Part shown: in pieces, positions 12,226 to 22,150 of the stretch
Position numbering within the stretch: the stretch's first letter is position 1
Layout: each line of letters opens with the position of its first letter
DNA from: Branchiostoma floridae
Lineage: Eukaryota > Chordata > Leptocardii > Amphioxiformes > Branchiostomatidae
DNA length: 64,000 nucleotides
Direction of reading: 5' to 3'
Assembly (NCBI RefSeq): GCF_000003815.2
Contig: NC_049980.1
Coordinates: 1,398,740-1,462,739, forward strand
The notes under the pieces: model-generated
The model's input: the letters and a program-made list of their open reading frames with translations, nothing else
Told to the model about the DNA's origin: nothing
The model's database searches: none
Made by a program: the position numbers and the translations under genes

Positions 12226-12900
12226 GGGTTACGCACCACTGTGGGTATCAGGCTCCCCTTCTGTGCAATGTCTTCAGCACCGAGGACAGCACCAACCCTG
12301 CAGTGAAAGTTCTCCAAATCCTCAGTTCTACACAGGGTAAGCTGTAGACAGTGGGAGCTGCCCTTCACTGTGGATGGCTTCAAGGATGTAAAATATCTCT
12401 GACATCATGGAAAGTGGTTCCTTTTCACAATCTGCCAGCCCTGGCTTAATCCCTCTCAGTATTAAACAGTTGTAGTTTCTGATAGATAAAGTTTCTCCGC
12501 ACTGTGTGTATCAGGCTCGCTATCTGTGCGGTGCCTCCAGTGCCAGAGACAATGTTATTTCCTGGTGCCAGCTAATCCTTTTTAGTACTGCATGCTTTGA
12601 GTTCCAGACGACAGAGTTACTCCCCACATTGGGTATCAGGTTCCAGACTGTGGAATGTCTTTGGCAGGAAAGATAGCATCAGTTTCTATACACAATGTGA
12701 CATCTAATCCCTGCTTTAGACTTACAGACGCACACAGACAATTTTACTCACCAGGTTGGATATTAAGCTCTTAGACTGTCCCAGGTACCAGAGAGAATTA
12801 CCACCCCCACCTAATGCCTCTGCTCAGTGTTACCGACAGGCAGAGTTACTCACCAGTGAGGGTATCAGGCTCCTGGTTTCATCGGCCACCTGTCAGAATA
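12226..12900. repeat. Diverged tandem array, about 100-130 bp units
   Basis: A phrase close to GTTACTCACCACTGTGGGTATCAGGCTCC recurs in degraded form at about 12226, 12489, 12613, 12741 and 12842, with one decayed unit near 12350. Each is followed by a CTGTGNAATGTCT..CAG-like second half. Spacing is 100-130 bp. There is no reading frame through the array. Confidence 0.6.
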
Positions 12901-14230
12901 AAGAATGTTCCCTGCTCCGCTGCAGCAGTTGCCGACAGTCCGCGGGGACCGGAGTTGAGCGATTAATATTTTGGACCATAAAATGCGGGTATCGATGACT
13001 GCTTTCCCCTGTAGAAGTCACAGTCAATACCTGCAATCCTATTCAGATGCAGCGGCGCTCTGTTTGTGTCTTATCTCTCAAGACTGTATTGTCAGGTCTT
13101 AAGGAGATGCGTGGGCCCGGACCAGCCAGGTGGACCCGACTTACGATGCTTGCTCACTCATCCAGATTCCTCCAGTAATTAAAACGGCAGCGTGCAGAAA
13201 TGTCCATCCAGTGTAGGCCCTCTAGCCCCGCCGGGTGCAGATGTAGGGAACAGCGAGAGCAAATGACACACCTGCCCCGTCTCCTCCTCCCTCTTCTTCC
13301 TAGTCTGGTACAGCAGTGTGAATTCCACAGCAGATGTCAGGGCTATATGAGAATGCCAGCCCGGCGGATCCGTCGTGCTGCTCTCACTCAACGTGATCAA
13401 GTGTCGCGCCGCCAGTGGAATGAGCAACGAGGCCCGGGCGGGGACCACCCATCCATGCGATGCTTGCGTGGTTCACAAAATTGCCTTTCCTGTCAGCAAC
13501 ACCCCCGGCAATTTGTAACGGGGAGAGGGGAGGCTCACATTGCAAAGCAGCGCTCAATGGTTTGGGCCCAATTTGCATTCCACCCCTGTTGTGGGTAATC
13601 CGGTGGCACCACAGCAGCTCGTCATACACATCGGACGTTTAGATTGCTGAGTGGGCCGCTGCAGGTCGATTCAGATTCAAATTCCACCCTGCAAACAGCT
13701 ATCTCAGAGTAACGGAATGGCTATTAGCAGTCTGATAGCTATTTCCCTATGAAAATCAATGGAATCTGCCGGGCAGCAGCCACGTTTTTAAGATCCCATC
13801 GGGAAGTGTGATTTTTGGCAGGGCTTAATACATGTGGAGATGGGGAGGGTGCTCTAACCCTACGATTATTCTGCTGCATATAATGGCCCCGCTTAATACC
13901 AGGCTCTATTGTTTCATGCCTTTTATGAACACTGGAAAGTGATTACGCTAATTTCCCCCCATTTTTTCTGAAGCTCCTTTGGGAAGACAAGGAATTGCCC
14001 CGTGCTTGGATGTATATATTTCTCCCTGGCTCCGTATATGGTCGGAAACATATTGTCATTCAGATCATGATCTTGAATCTTGGCAGCAAAGGAGTTGATC
14101 AAATTTTTAATTTGATCTGTTGTTTTAAATGTCTGAGGCTGGCATGTTGTGGGGTGGTGTGGAGTGTCCGAGGGAATGCTAAGTCGTCTTTCAAGACTTC
14201 TCTTTCGTTGCACTTGTTACAAACATGATG
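12900..14230. promoter_or_regulatory. GC-richer, regulatory-style unique sequence
   Basis: This is the most CpG-containing part of the first 20 kb (about 12940-13640). It is followed by sequence with homeodomain-like words (GGCTATTAGCAG, GCTTAATACC, GATTACGCTAATTT). Frames of 80-132 codons overlap on both strands and look like chance frames in GC-rich DNA. A 96-codon minus-strand frame (14213-13923) is somewhat protein-like but matches no family I know. The block could be an enhancer, a distal CpG-rich element or a poorly visible exon. Confidence 0.25.
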
Positions 14231-15587
14231 CTTGTCATGTCTTTGACTATTGCTATTTTAGAGACTAATCAATTTTTTTCCTTGTTTTTTTCAGACATTT
14301 ACTTTTAGCTTAAAAAAATTAAATTTAGATATAGCAGATGACAAATTTTTTTAATTTCTAATTCTTCTAACATCAACATGACAATCACATTTCTGTCACA
14401 TTTACATGAAAGCATGATTTTTTTTAAATCTGAGAAGCAACGTATTATATTGGAGTAGCCTAAATAGAACTTACATTTTTCAAAGCTCAGTTTAATGTAC
14501 TGAACAGCTTGGGTAAAGAATGGTTCTCATGATCTGTAGTGGATTTGCCATTATTTCCCGGGCAAGGTCAAAGTAGCCATTCAATTTTTTCTAGTATTAC
14601 CCCCATTTCTGTGCAGAGTACTGCTATTACTTCTAACTTTTATGATTGTGATAACTCATGTCAGTATTGATTTCTGTTTCTTGAAAAAATGAAAACTATT
14701 TAGCATGTATTGAATTATTGAAGACTTAAACCATATTCAGATTTTTTATCATGACACCGACTACAGCTGCTGGTTCAAGTCTATATGTTATTTTTTTAAT
14801 GAATTCATCATTATGTCAACAAAAACTACCTAGTATCCTTTATATCAGCCTATGATTGCACTGTTCAATTTACGTGTCACAAGCATAAAATTATCATCAT
14901 TAATATCATGAAACAATTTTTGTATCAATTGTGCAAATCAGTTCCTTTATCTGCATGTTTGGTATCTGTGTATGCTTAACATGCTTAACATGAATTACAT
15001 GACATTGTATTAAATCTATTGGAGTCCAGTAATGAAAAAATGGAATTATAGAATTTCCTTTTAATTGTAGAATTAATTTTTACGCATTTAATGCATGGAA
15101 TAATGGCATAATATACAAATGTATACATCTTTGTCTAAATAACCTAGTAGACATAGATAGAATGATAAAAAATCTTTCCCTTTCCATGTACATGTACATT
15201 GTACATGTACTCTATGGAAAATTGTGCCAAAAACACAGTTACACAACACTGTTGCACTTACACAAATATATGTTAGGAGGCCCAAACCTGCCCTACTTTG
15301 TCTTGATGCTAAACTCTATTTGCCACCTAAATTTCAAGACTTGTTATCATGTTTGGGACAAGAGATACTTTTAAAACACTACTATGATTGGATTATTCTC
15401 CATTATTATAAATCATGCAAATGTCCTCCCTTTTGCATAGTCTATCCATAACTCCATGAATATCTCATAGAGGTGACAAAAGGAAATTCGGAAAGCCTGA
15501 TTTTGAACTGGTATGATTTCGAGATGCATCACTTTTGCGGCAGAAGTTTATTTGGAATGTTTTAATCTTGCCAAGGTATGAATTAAG
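14231..15587. other. AT-rich unannotated sequence
   Basis: Long T and A runs, no gene. At 15178-15223 a near palindrome built on CATGTACATGTACA / TGTACATGTAC is flanked by TTTCCAT and ATGGAAA, and could form a short hairpin. Confidence 0.4.
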
Positions 15588-15661
15588 AACAGTCCATTTT
15601 TTATGGAAAGGGAGATGGGTGAAATATGCTTTCAGTTGCTTGCAAAATGTTGCCTTTCTAG
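15588..15661 (+). mobile_element. Decayed Helentron-like 3' terminus
   Basis: The order ACAGTCCATTTTTTATGG, GGAGATGGGTGAAATATGC, TTGCTTGCAAAATGT, TGCCTTTCTAG then T matches the 3' terminus seen at 5137-5226. The hairpin is weakened. This is a short terminal remnant only. Confidence 0.55.
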
Positions 15662-16461
15662 TTTATGTGAATCTTCACTGCACTTAAGCTTACTTTTCAT
15701 TTGCTCACAGTTTGCTTTGATTGCTCCTGAGAGGCCGCAGATTCGGGCCCGTTATTGAATTGTTTTGCCATCAGCTCGCTGGAATGGGAAACAGGAACAA
15801 GTTATCAATAAATTGTGCCTCGTGAATTTCCAGACTACGAAGTTAGACCCATAAAATCTCTTGGGAAAGTCAGGGTCGTTTTGCAATTTTTTAGTACATG
15901 TAGAATGGACAGTGAAATGCTTAAAAGTTAACACATAATCTGTAAATATTCATCACGTCGGTAAATTAATTGGTTATGTATTGGGTACATTCTACACAAC
16001 TTAAAATCTGGAATTGCATAAAATGTTATGTGGCAATTCATATACATATTCAATAAGATTTTAAAAATTAGAATAAAGAGTTGAGTTTAACACTGTATAT
16101 TCAGATTGCCCACAGATTTGTAGCTAAATTTGCCAATGATCTGCTGATCATTTTGTTGAATTTGCCACATATTCAGCTGCTCATTTCCTGTCAATTTTGC
16201 TCCACGCTTGCTGTTAATGTACCATGTAGCACTCTGATGAGGTAATGTTACTTACTGAGTTGCTGTTGGTTTTGGTACTTATCTGGTGTGTAGTATGTGC
16301 ATATATAGATTGCTAGTCTAAACCTATGATTAAATGTCTGTTGGATGTAAGCAATTAAATAAGTACTCTAGCAAATCTTTGTCACCAACGTTATAAGAAT
16401 TTTCTGGCATACAGCCCTGCATCTGCTATTGTTGCCAACTCTGGAAATATGCCTCCTTATA
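15662..16461. other. Unannotated sequence
   Basis: Nothing is recognised. Confidence 0.4.
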
Positions 16462-16469
16462 TTCATGAT

Positions 16470-16908
16470 TAGGGGTGGGTACCAGTACAGAAGATTCAGG
16501 TCCAGGTCCGGTTCAGGTCCAGAGGATCAGGTCCAGGTCCGGACCTGAACCTGGACCTGATGCAGTATCACACATACCAATGGTCCATTTCACTACTGTA
16601 ACAAAGAAATCTGTTTGGTGGAGTATTAGACTTACACTGGCGTTTTAAAATCCTACAACACTAACTGCACCTGTACGATTGGCTGTAAAACTTGGTAGAA
16701 ATTACTATAAACTCTACTCTTCTTCACTCTTGTTATTTTCTTCCACCTACAAGCGCCAAAACGTGTGAATGCCTGATGGAATAATCTGTTAATTTTCTAA
16801 TCGGTCCAACATCCGGTCCACCCAATTTTTTCAGGTCCGGTTTTTCTGGACCGGTCCAATAAGAAAAAACGGTTTTGTACCGGTACGCTGTACCGATACC
16901 CAGCCCTA
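16470..16908. mobile_element. hAT-type MITE, copy 1
   Basis: Exact 8-bp target duplication TTCATGAT (16462-16469 and 16909-16916). The ends are TAGGGGTGGGTACC and GATACCCAGCCCTA, an imperfect inverted repeat. An 8-bp duplication plus a TAGGGG-type end is the hAT signature. Subterminal GGTCCAGGTCCGG words are repeated, as expected of transposase-binding clusters. It is 439 bp and non-coding; its sister is at 29976. Confidence 0.88.
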
Positions 16909-16916
16909 TTCATGAT

Positions 16917-17389
16917 TGTTAGGTGCTTGCAGACGATGAGAAGCAAACAATGTAAAATTGTTTCATTTCTCCTTGGATCCAATTTCTTAATAGAAATAAA
17001 ATGGAGGTTTTGGAGTGTTTCTTGTTTTCAGTGTCATGCTTCAGATTTTCTTGTGGAGATGTAATGCATGTGAAATTAAGATCACCATTATTCATATAAA
17101 GTATTTCAGAATTTACAGTTCCCTATGATTGTATATCATACATTTTTTAGCTAAAAGGAGTGATACTTTCATTATATACAATAATACTTTATAAGATAGA
17201 AAGCTTTCTTCATAAGGTCTCAATAAGTACCAACGGGTAGGAATAATGTCTTTCAGTCTAGTCCTTTTGAGAAGGACGGAACTGCTATACAGCCCTTGAA
17301 GGTATGCAACATCTTCCACTTTCCACCAGACTTGTTGTAGATATGCATGGCTTCCTAATTGCAGTTTGCCTTATCACATTCCCCTGGGA
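16917..17389. other. Unannotated sequence
   Basis: Nothing is recognised. Confidence 0.4.
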
Positions 17390-17710
17390 GCTCTTACATC
17401 TCCGAACCATCGTGAGATTCCCTCTCATCTTTCCCCACAAGATGTGGCAATTTCAGCGGGCCGCGGGTGTCTGGTTGATACGAGTGGCGTTTCCATTTTG
17501 CCACAGCGATAATGACATAAATTTGTTGCCACGTTGGGGCATCTATAAACACTTGAGCCCTGCGGTGTAGCTGACAGCCACTTCCTGTGAGACGAGGACA
17601 AGTTATTGGCTGTTGCAGAAGATTTGACAGACGGGACAAGTTTGAGTGACAGACGCTCGTTTATGGGAGATATAAACTGGCTGGAAATGTTGAGGAGATG
17701 GCAGAAAAAC
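17390..17710. promoter_or_regulatory. Possible conserved block, with a diverged duplicate downstream
   Basis: Unique, balanced-composition sequence. Its second half (about 17607-17710: GGCTGTTGCAG, TGACAGACGGGACAAG, GATATAAACTGGCTGG, GGAGATGGCAGAAAA) has a diverged echo at about 18140-18260 (GCTGTTGTGG, TGGACAGATGGAACAA, GTAAACTGGCTATAGG, GAGATGGGAAAA). There is no ORF of note. Confidence 0.3.
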
Positions 17711-17783
17711 TGCAAGGTCGCAAAATTAGGTGCCATTTTTATGGTATATGGTTGAAAACACACAGTGCGTTGTCTGATTACAA

Positions 17784-17862
17784 ATACTGTAAATTCATTT
17801 ACATTTGTGGTTATTTTATTTTTGCAGTAGGAGGGAAAAGGAGTTTTTTTGTTGCTTTAAAG
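17784..17862. repeat. Short dispersed repeat, CTGTAAATTCATTTACATTT type
   Basis: It starts ACTGTAAATTCATTTACA and continues with TTTTTGCAGTAGGAGGG. The segment at 43517-43590 begins ACTGTAAACTCATTTACAG and ends GTGAAAAGAGGAGTTTTT, so the two look like degraded relatives. They are probably a subfamily of the CTGTAAATGC palindromes. Confidence 0.5.
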
Positions 17863-18139
17863 CATTCTGTGATTGAAACAAATTCTATAATGTACAATTT
17901 ACAGCAGTCATACATTGCACATATTGGAAATGCGGTGGAAAGGTCAATGCAAAATTCATAGAACATCAAATCAGGAGAACATGCGTAAATATTATTCTAA
18001 GACTTTTGAATGCAAAGTTTAACTTTTTATGCAAACTTCAAGTTACAACGCAAGAGAGACCCATAAACGTCAATGCCCAACTTAATTAGGTTATTACTTT
18101 ATCCGATGGCATTTTTTTTTACTAAGTCTTGACTTTTCA

Positions 18140-18260
18140 TGGGGAGGGAGTTAGCTGTTGTGGTAGAGTGGACAGATGGAACAAATTTTAATGACAGGTT
18201 CTGAGATTTACAAGGAATGTAAACTGGCTATAGGAGAGATGGGAAAATGACAAATTGGAA
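18140..18260. repeat. Diverged copy of 17607-17710
   Basis: Shares ordered words with 17607-17710, about 535 bp away, in the same orientation. The identity is low and the boundary is not sharp. Confidence 0.4.
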
Positions 18261-18374
18261 ATAAACGAACTAGATGTCACTTTTCAGTTGATGACTGTAA
18301 ACAGCAAGCTACACATGCATTATAAGATATTTGGTTAGCATACTAATGGTATCATAATCTTAATATTCATGATA

Positions 18375-18582
18375 CTGTAAATGCATTTAAGTTCACAGGG
18401 ATTTAAGTTCGCGGTAGTGGGAAAAAGGACATTTCGCGGTGGTTTTATTTTCGCGGAAACACCATAGACTGCAGTCTAATACCATAATAGAAAAATGTTC
18501 GCGTTGGTTTTAAGTTCACGCTGAAGTGGTCACCGTGAAAACCGCGAACATTAATCCACCTCGAACATTTCTGTATTTACAG
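18375..18582. mobile_element. CTGTAAATGC palindromic MITE, copy P2
   Basis: Starts CTGTAAATGCATTTAAGTTC and ends CATTTCTGTATTTACAG, flanked by TA on both sides (18373-18374, 18583-18584). It is in the inverse orientation to P1. The centre has CCATAGACTGCAGTCTAATACC and GGAAAAATGTTCGCG-like blocks, which help to locate the insertion site in the broken copy P4. Confidence 0.8.
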
Positions 18583-18584
18583 TA

Positions 18585-20145
18585 TGTCATGTTACTGTAA
18601 TATAACTTGCACGGTGAGAGGAACAATTATTTTTCAACATTAATGCACAGCCTTGTTCAATTTCTATTCATTTTCCAGTCTGTCAAATTAGTAACAGATT
18701 GCTTCATTTGATATGCCAATGGTTATAGTTAAACACTAAAGTTACGCTTACTTCTAGTCTTTTTGATGTTACACTGGCAACTAAAATGACAAATAGCTCT
18801 ATCAAATGGCCATGTTTTTGTACATGAACTTGCATTAAGGACTGCTCACTGCACAGGTGAGCATGAGTGTAAACTACACAGTTCAGAGACCAGAGTATCT
18901 CTGTGATGAATTAATGGCCGCATGATTTATCGACCTGACAAAAGGGCACACTCATGTGGAAAAATAGCAGTCTGATGCCCTGATCGCAGGGAAATCCTCA
19001 CCTGTTGCCTGTCAGCCTAGGCCATGGAACAGGAACATGGTCAGCACAACTTGCAAAAGGGGCAGGATATAGTTTCCATGCATCAGAAATTCTTTTCCTT
19101 GCGTGGTGTTTTTTCTTTTGCAATAAGAAGATATAGGGGGATGGGGTGGGGGGTTGATCCGCAGTTTAAACCACTCGAACTGTACGTACATGCAATAGTA
19201 GTAATACAAGAGAGACATATCTGCAATGTCAATTTGGGCAGTGAGCTCACCGTGAAAACTATTATTATTAAACTCTAGAAGGAACTGTCAAATTATAACA
19301 ATTATCTTTTAAATAGCATTTCAATGTTGATTTCTGTGGAGATCACTAAAAGGTGCGATACTACTCAATTAGAAAAATCTTGAGAGGGAGCTTTCAACTC
19401 ACAACATTCATCTTCAAGGATGATGTCTGTGGAGATGTCTGTAAAAAGACAATATCGTTAGATCGTAATTGTCTGCAGTGTGATATTTGCTTCACCACAA
19501 GATTTTTGCGTATATGCCTGTGTGTTGGCATTAACATAATTCATGCAATATTTAAAGTCACTCTTAAGAATGACGTTGGTACCCAAGGTAGGATTCATAT
19601 TTACCACCTGTAGATATACATTAAAACCTACTTCTAACTGCCCCAGAGGCAAAATATGAGTACCACTTAGGATGATCTTAAGGGGTTGAATACTGCCATC
19701 TCTCACCTGTTACATTGTTAAAGTAATGCTTTTCCACTACTTGTAAAAACATATTTTATGTGCAAGGACAACTTTTCTCAAATACATTTTTTGCATAACG
19801 TTAACCAAAGACACAGGGCACTATACAACATAAAAACAACTATGAACTGCTAAAATGCCATGATCACCATACATGGACGAAGACAGAAATCCTGCAATAA
19901 AGACATCATCTTCACAGATCTCCAACCTTAAGGGTCTGTATTCATCTATGTTAGGATCAAAGACCATGAGATGCTGATTTGCAATTCAAAGGCAATTTTC
20001 ATTTCAAAATGATGCTAATCTCCTGCTTTTAAGTGGTCATTGGCCTTTGCCCTTCTTGAGGCCTATCTTATTTCCCCGTTAGGTCTTCTTCCATTAGGAT
20101 TAGATGTTTATGAGCAGGTTGGCTCTGCTGGTAATACACTTTGCA
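18585..20145. other. Unannotated sequence
   Basis: No gene or known repeat is recognised. Frames of up to 86 codons overlap on both strands. Confidence 0.4.
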
Positions 20146-20147
20146 GA

Positions 20148-20335
20148 ACCCTTTGAGGGTCTGTCAACAAAACTGAGTTTGTCCCTTTATGGTTAGTGCA
20201 GGGATTATTATATTGATGCTGCAGGAAGTAATATAGTCCTCAGGACCCTTTGAGGGTATATGTCAACAGGACTGTAGTTTGCCCCTTTATGGCAAGTCTG
20301 TGGATTATTTTATGGTTGCTGCAGGAAGTGGTTAA
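20148..20335. repeat. Two-copy tandem duplication, 97-bp offset
   Basis: CCCTTTGAGGGT at 20149 and 20246 starts two similar units. Each goes on with GTCAACA..ACTG.AGTTTG, CCCTTTATGG, GGATTATT and TGCTGCAGGAAGT. The second copy carries substitutions and small indels. Confidence 0.7.
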
Positions 20336-20722
20336 ACTTCCTTGCTTGACCCAATGGTGACAATTCTGGTGTTATTGGCTTGTAATAATGTTAATATGAC
20401 ACATACATAAGCAATGTGCATTTATGAGCTGTCCTTGCTTTTGGACTGAGTGTTTGAGATTGTCAGGGGTGACTCAATGATTGTAATTTGAGTAAAACAG
20501 GCTTTTCTACATTTTGCTTTATTACCAGCTTTGTTTTTACAGCTTTTTGATAAACTTTCCTCCCCTTTAACAACTCTTGAGTAGGTTGAGCCAAGGGTAA
20601 TAACAATTACTTTATTCACTATAATGGCCGTAAAAGAACTTCATTGATGGGGGAAAAAATTACAGAGCACTGCAGAGTATCATAAAAGTGAGCCTTCTGC
20701 GTCTTCATAGTGTTCTGACACC

Positions 20723-20794
20723 CCCTAACCCTAACCCTAACCCTAACCCTAACCCTAACCCTAACCCTAACCCTGACCCTGACCCTAACACTAA
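20723..20794. repeat. Interstitial telomeric repeat (CCCTAA)n
   Basis: Eight perfect CCCTAA units (20723-20770) are followed by CCCTGA, CCCTGA, CCCTAA and CACTAA. TTAGGG is the telomere repeat of chordates and most animals. The tract is flanked by an imperfect inverted repeat, GTTCTGACACCCCCTA (20712-20727) and TAGGGGTTAGAAC (20797-20809). Tandem NP-repeat frames read from it are artefacts. Confidence 0.95.
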
Positions 20795-20943
20795 CATAGG
20801 GGTTAGAACATACACGTCATGTACATGTAGGAGTGTCCGAAGTAGGGTTGTTGTCAGAATATCGGAATGTCCAAGTTTAGTTAACATTACCAGGTTTATA
20901 TACAATTTATTTGTTGGGAAATGCAAAGATGCTAACTAAAGTT

Positions 20944-21010
20944 AATGTATTGGTCTAGTGGTTAGGATTTAGCGCTTTCACCACCAAAGGTTCAGTTTCT
21001 GGTGTGGGAA
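20944..21010 (+). pseudogene. tRNA-Glu(UUC)-like pseudogene
   Basis: TGGTCTAGTGGTTAGGAT is a good D-arm and A box. GCGCTTTCACC gives anticodon UUC in the usual loop context. The T arm reads GGTTCAGTTTCTGG and the 3' side TGTGGGAA. The 5' acceptor strand (about AATGTAT) no longer pairs with the 3' strand, and the anticodon stem is broken. It is a dead tRNA copy or a tRNA-derived SINE head. Confidence 0.7.
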
Positions 21011-21014
21011 CCTG

Positions 21015-21140
21015 AATGTAGAAAACAATAGAAACAGAAAGAAACAATATCCTGACTCCTAGGATTCAAACCCGCGCCGATCCTGGGCCATCAGACCACA
21101 ACCCCAGCACACAACCGATTACACCAAAAGGCTCAAGCCA
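21015..21140 (-). mobile_element. tRNA-derived SINE remnant
   Basis: On the minus strand TGGTGTAATCGG (21126-21115) is an A-box-like element and GGGTTTGAATCC (21073-21062) a B box, spaced as in a tRNA head. The low-complexity TTTCTTTCTGTTTC near 21030-21045 may be the body or tail. It lies tail to tail with the tRNA-Glu pseudogene. Confidence 0.55.
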
Positions 21141-21149
21141 TGGTTGGTT

Positions 21150-21659
21150 TAGCGGTGCTTGAACTCCACTGTTACACTGTATGTTTATTGGAACCATTAA
21201 AAGTTTGGGTACAACAGCCATCGGGCTTCTTCCCAACAGACTTTTATAAGTTATTTCCAAGTAATGTGAATTTGCAATTTTACGATCTGAGTGTCGACAG
21301 ATACAACCTTTATTGTAGAAAGATTTACTTGAGTTTCTTAATGGAAACTTTGTTTATTAGACTGCAGAGGACCTGGATATTACACAGTTGTTTAGGCTAC
21401 ACCATTCTTATAACAAATAAGACTAGTGGCTTCTTGATTTTTTTTTTTTTCAGAAAAACGTTGGAGTGACAAGGCCAAAAAAAGAATCTTTTCTGAATTC
21501 TCATATTCTATATTCAAAAATTACCGAATTTTATTTCTATTCAAAACTTGTGTAAAATTGTGTATGGCTGTTTGTGTTTGCCCTTGTCAACCACTTTGTC
21601 TGAGTCTGAGTAATAGAACCTTTACGTTTCTGATTAAAAAACAGCCCTGATGTACATTG
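21150..21659. other. Unannotated sequence with a possible Harbinger-MITE scrap
   Basis: From about 21393 the words GGCTACACCATTCTTAT and TTGATTTTTT...TTCAGAAAAACG resemble the right half of the GGCCACACCAATTT MITEs, read from the end inwards. If so, it is a badly decayed single end. No gene is seen. Confidence 0.3.
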
Positions 21660-21664
21660 TATGG

Positions 21665-22150
21665 TCTGATATCGTGTTGCGCAGCGGCAGTGTGATTGCC
21701 TTGGGACCGTGACGTCTCAAGTTCGAATCCGGCTGCCGTGTCACCGATCTTATGCTCTTGGGAAAGGCACTTTACAAGACTTTCCTCACCTCACTCGGGT
21801 GAAAATTGAGTGCCTAGCTTCGGCTAGGGACGTCCCTTGGCTAGGACGTTAAATGGAGGTCCTGCATCAGGGAAAGTCATACCCTGGGCACGTAAAAGAA
21901 CCCAACGCACTTATCAAAAAGAGTTGGGGACCTTCTCAGTGTGAGTGGATCAAACCATTCTGGCTAAATGGGGTAGGGAATTTCCCGAGCAGTCTTGTAA
22001 CCCCTGCTTCGCCTATTGAGTCAGTTAGTCGAGCTTGCTGAAGCTCTATGTTTCTGACTTAGGGAGGAGAGCTGCTGCCACAAAGAGCATAGTTAAGTGC
22101 CTAGAAGTGGTCAATGGCCTTGTGCTGAGCAAACTCCTTTAAAAAAATGT
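21665..22150 (+). mobile_element. tRNA-derived SINE, near full length
   Basis: The head has A box TGTTGCGCAGCGG (21674-21686) and B box GTTCGAATCC (21721-21730). The body follows: TGTCACCGATCTTATGCTC, TTGGGAAAGGCACTTTAC, GGTGAAAATTGAGTGCCTAG, AAAAGAACCCAACGCACTT, and AGTTAGTCGAGCTTGCTGAA. It ends near an A-rich stretch at about 22142. The same body occurs in part at 36910-37320, and possibly at 27388-27770. It is transcribed by RNA polymerase III and moved by LINE machinery, by family knowledge. Confidence 0.8.

Noticed and set aside
13200-13629. Frames of 81-132 codons on both strands
   Set aside because: They overlap each other in GC-richer DNA where stops are rare. None has domain features or splice support.
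13923-14213. 96-codon minus-strand frame that looks somewhat protein-like
   Set aside because: No family is recognised and no clear acceptor and donor pair. The surrounding sequence looks more like regulatory DNA.
20688-20939. Plus- and minus-strand frames with (NP)n or (GL)n repeats
   Set aside because: They are translations of the CCCTAA telomeric tract, which is open in several frames on both strands.
20944-21010. Functional tRNA-Glu gene
   Set aside because: Acceptor and anticodon stems do not pair, so only a pseudogene is supported.
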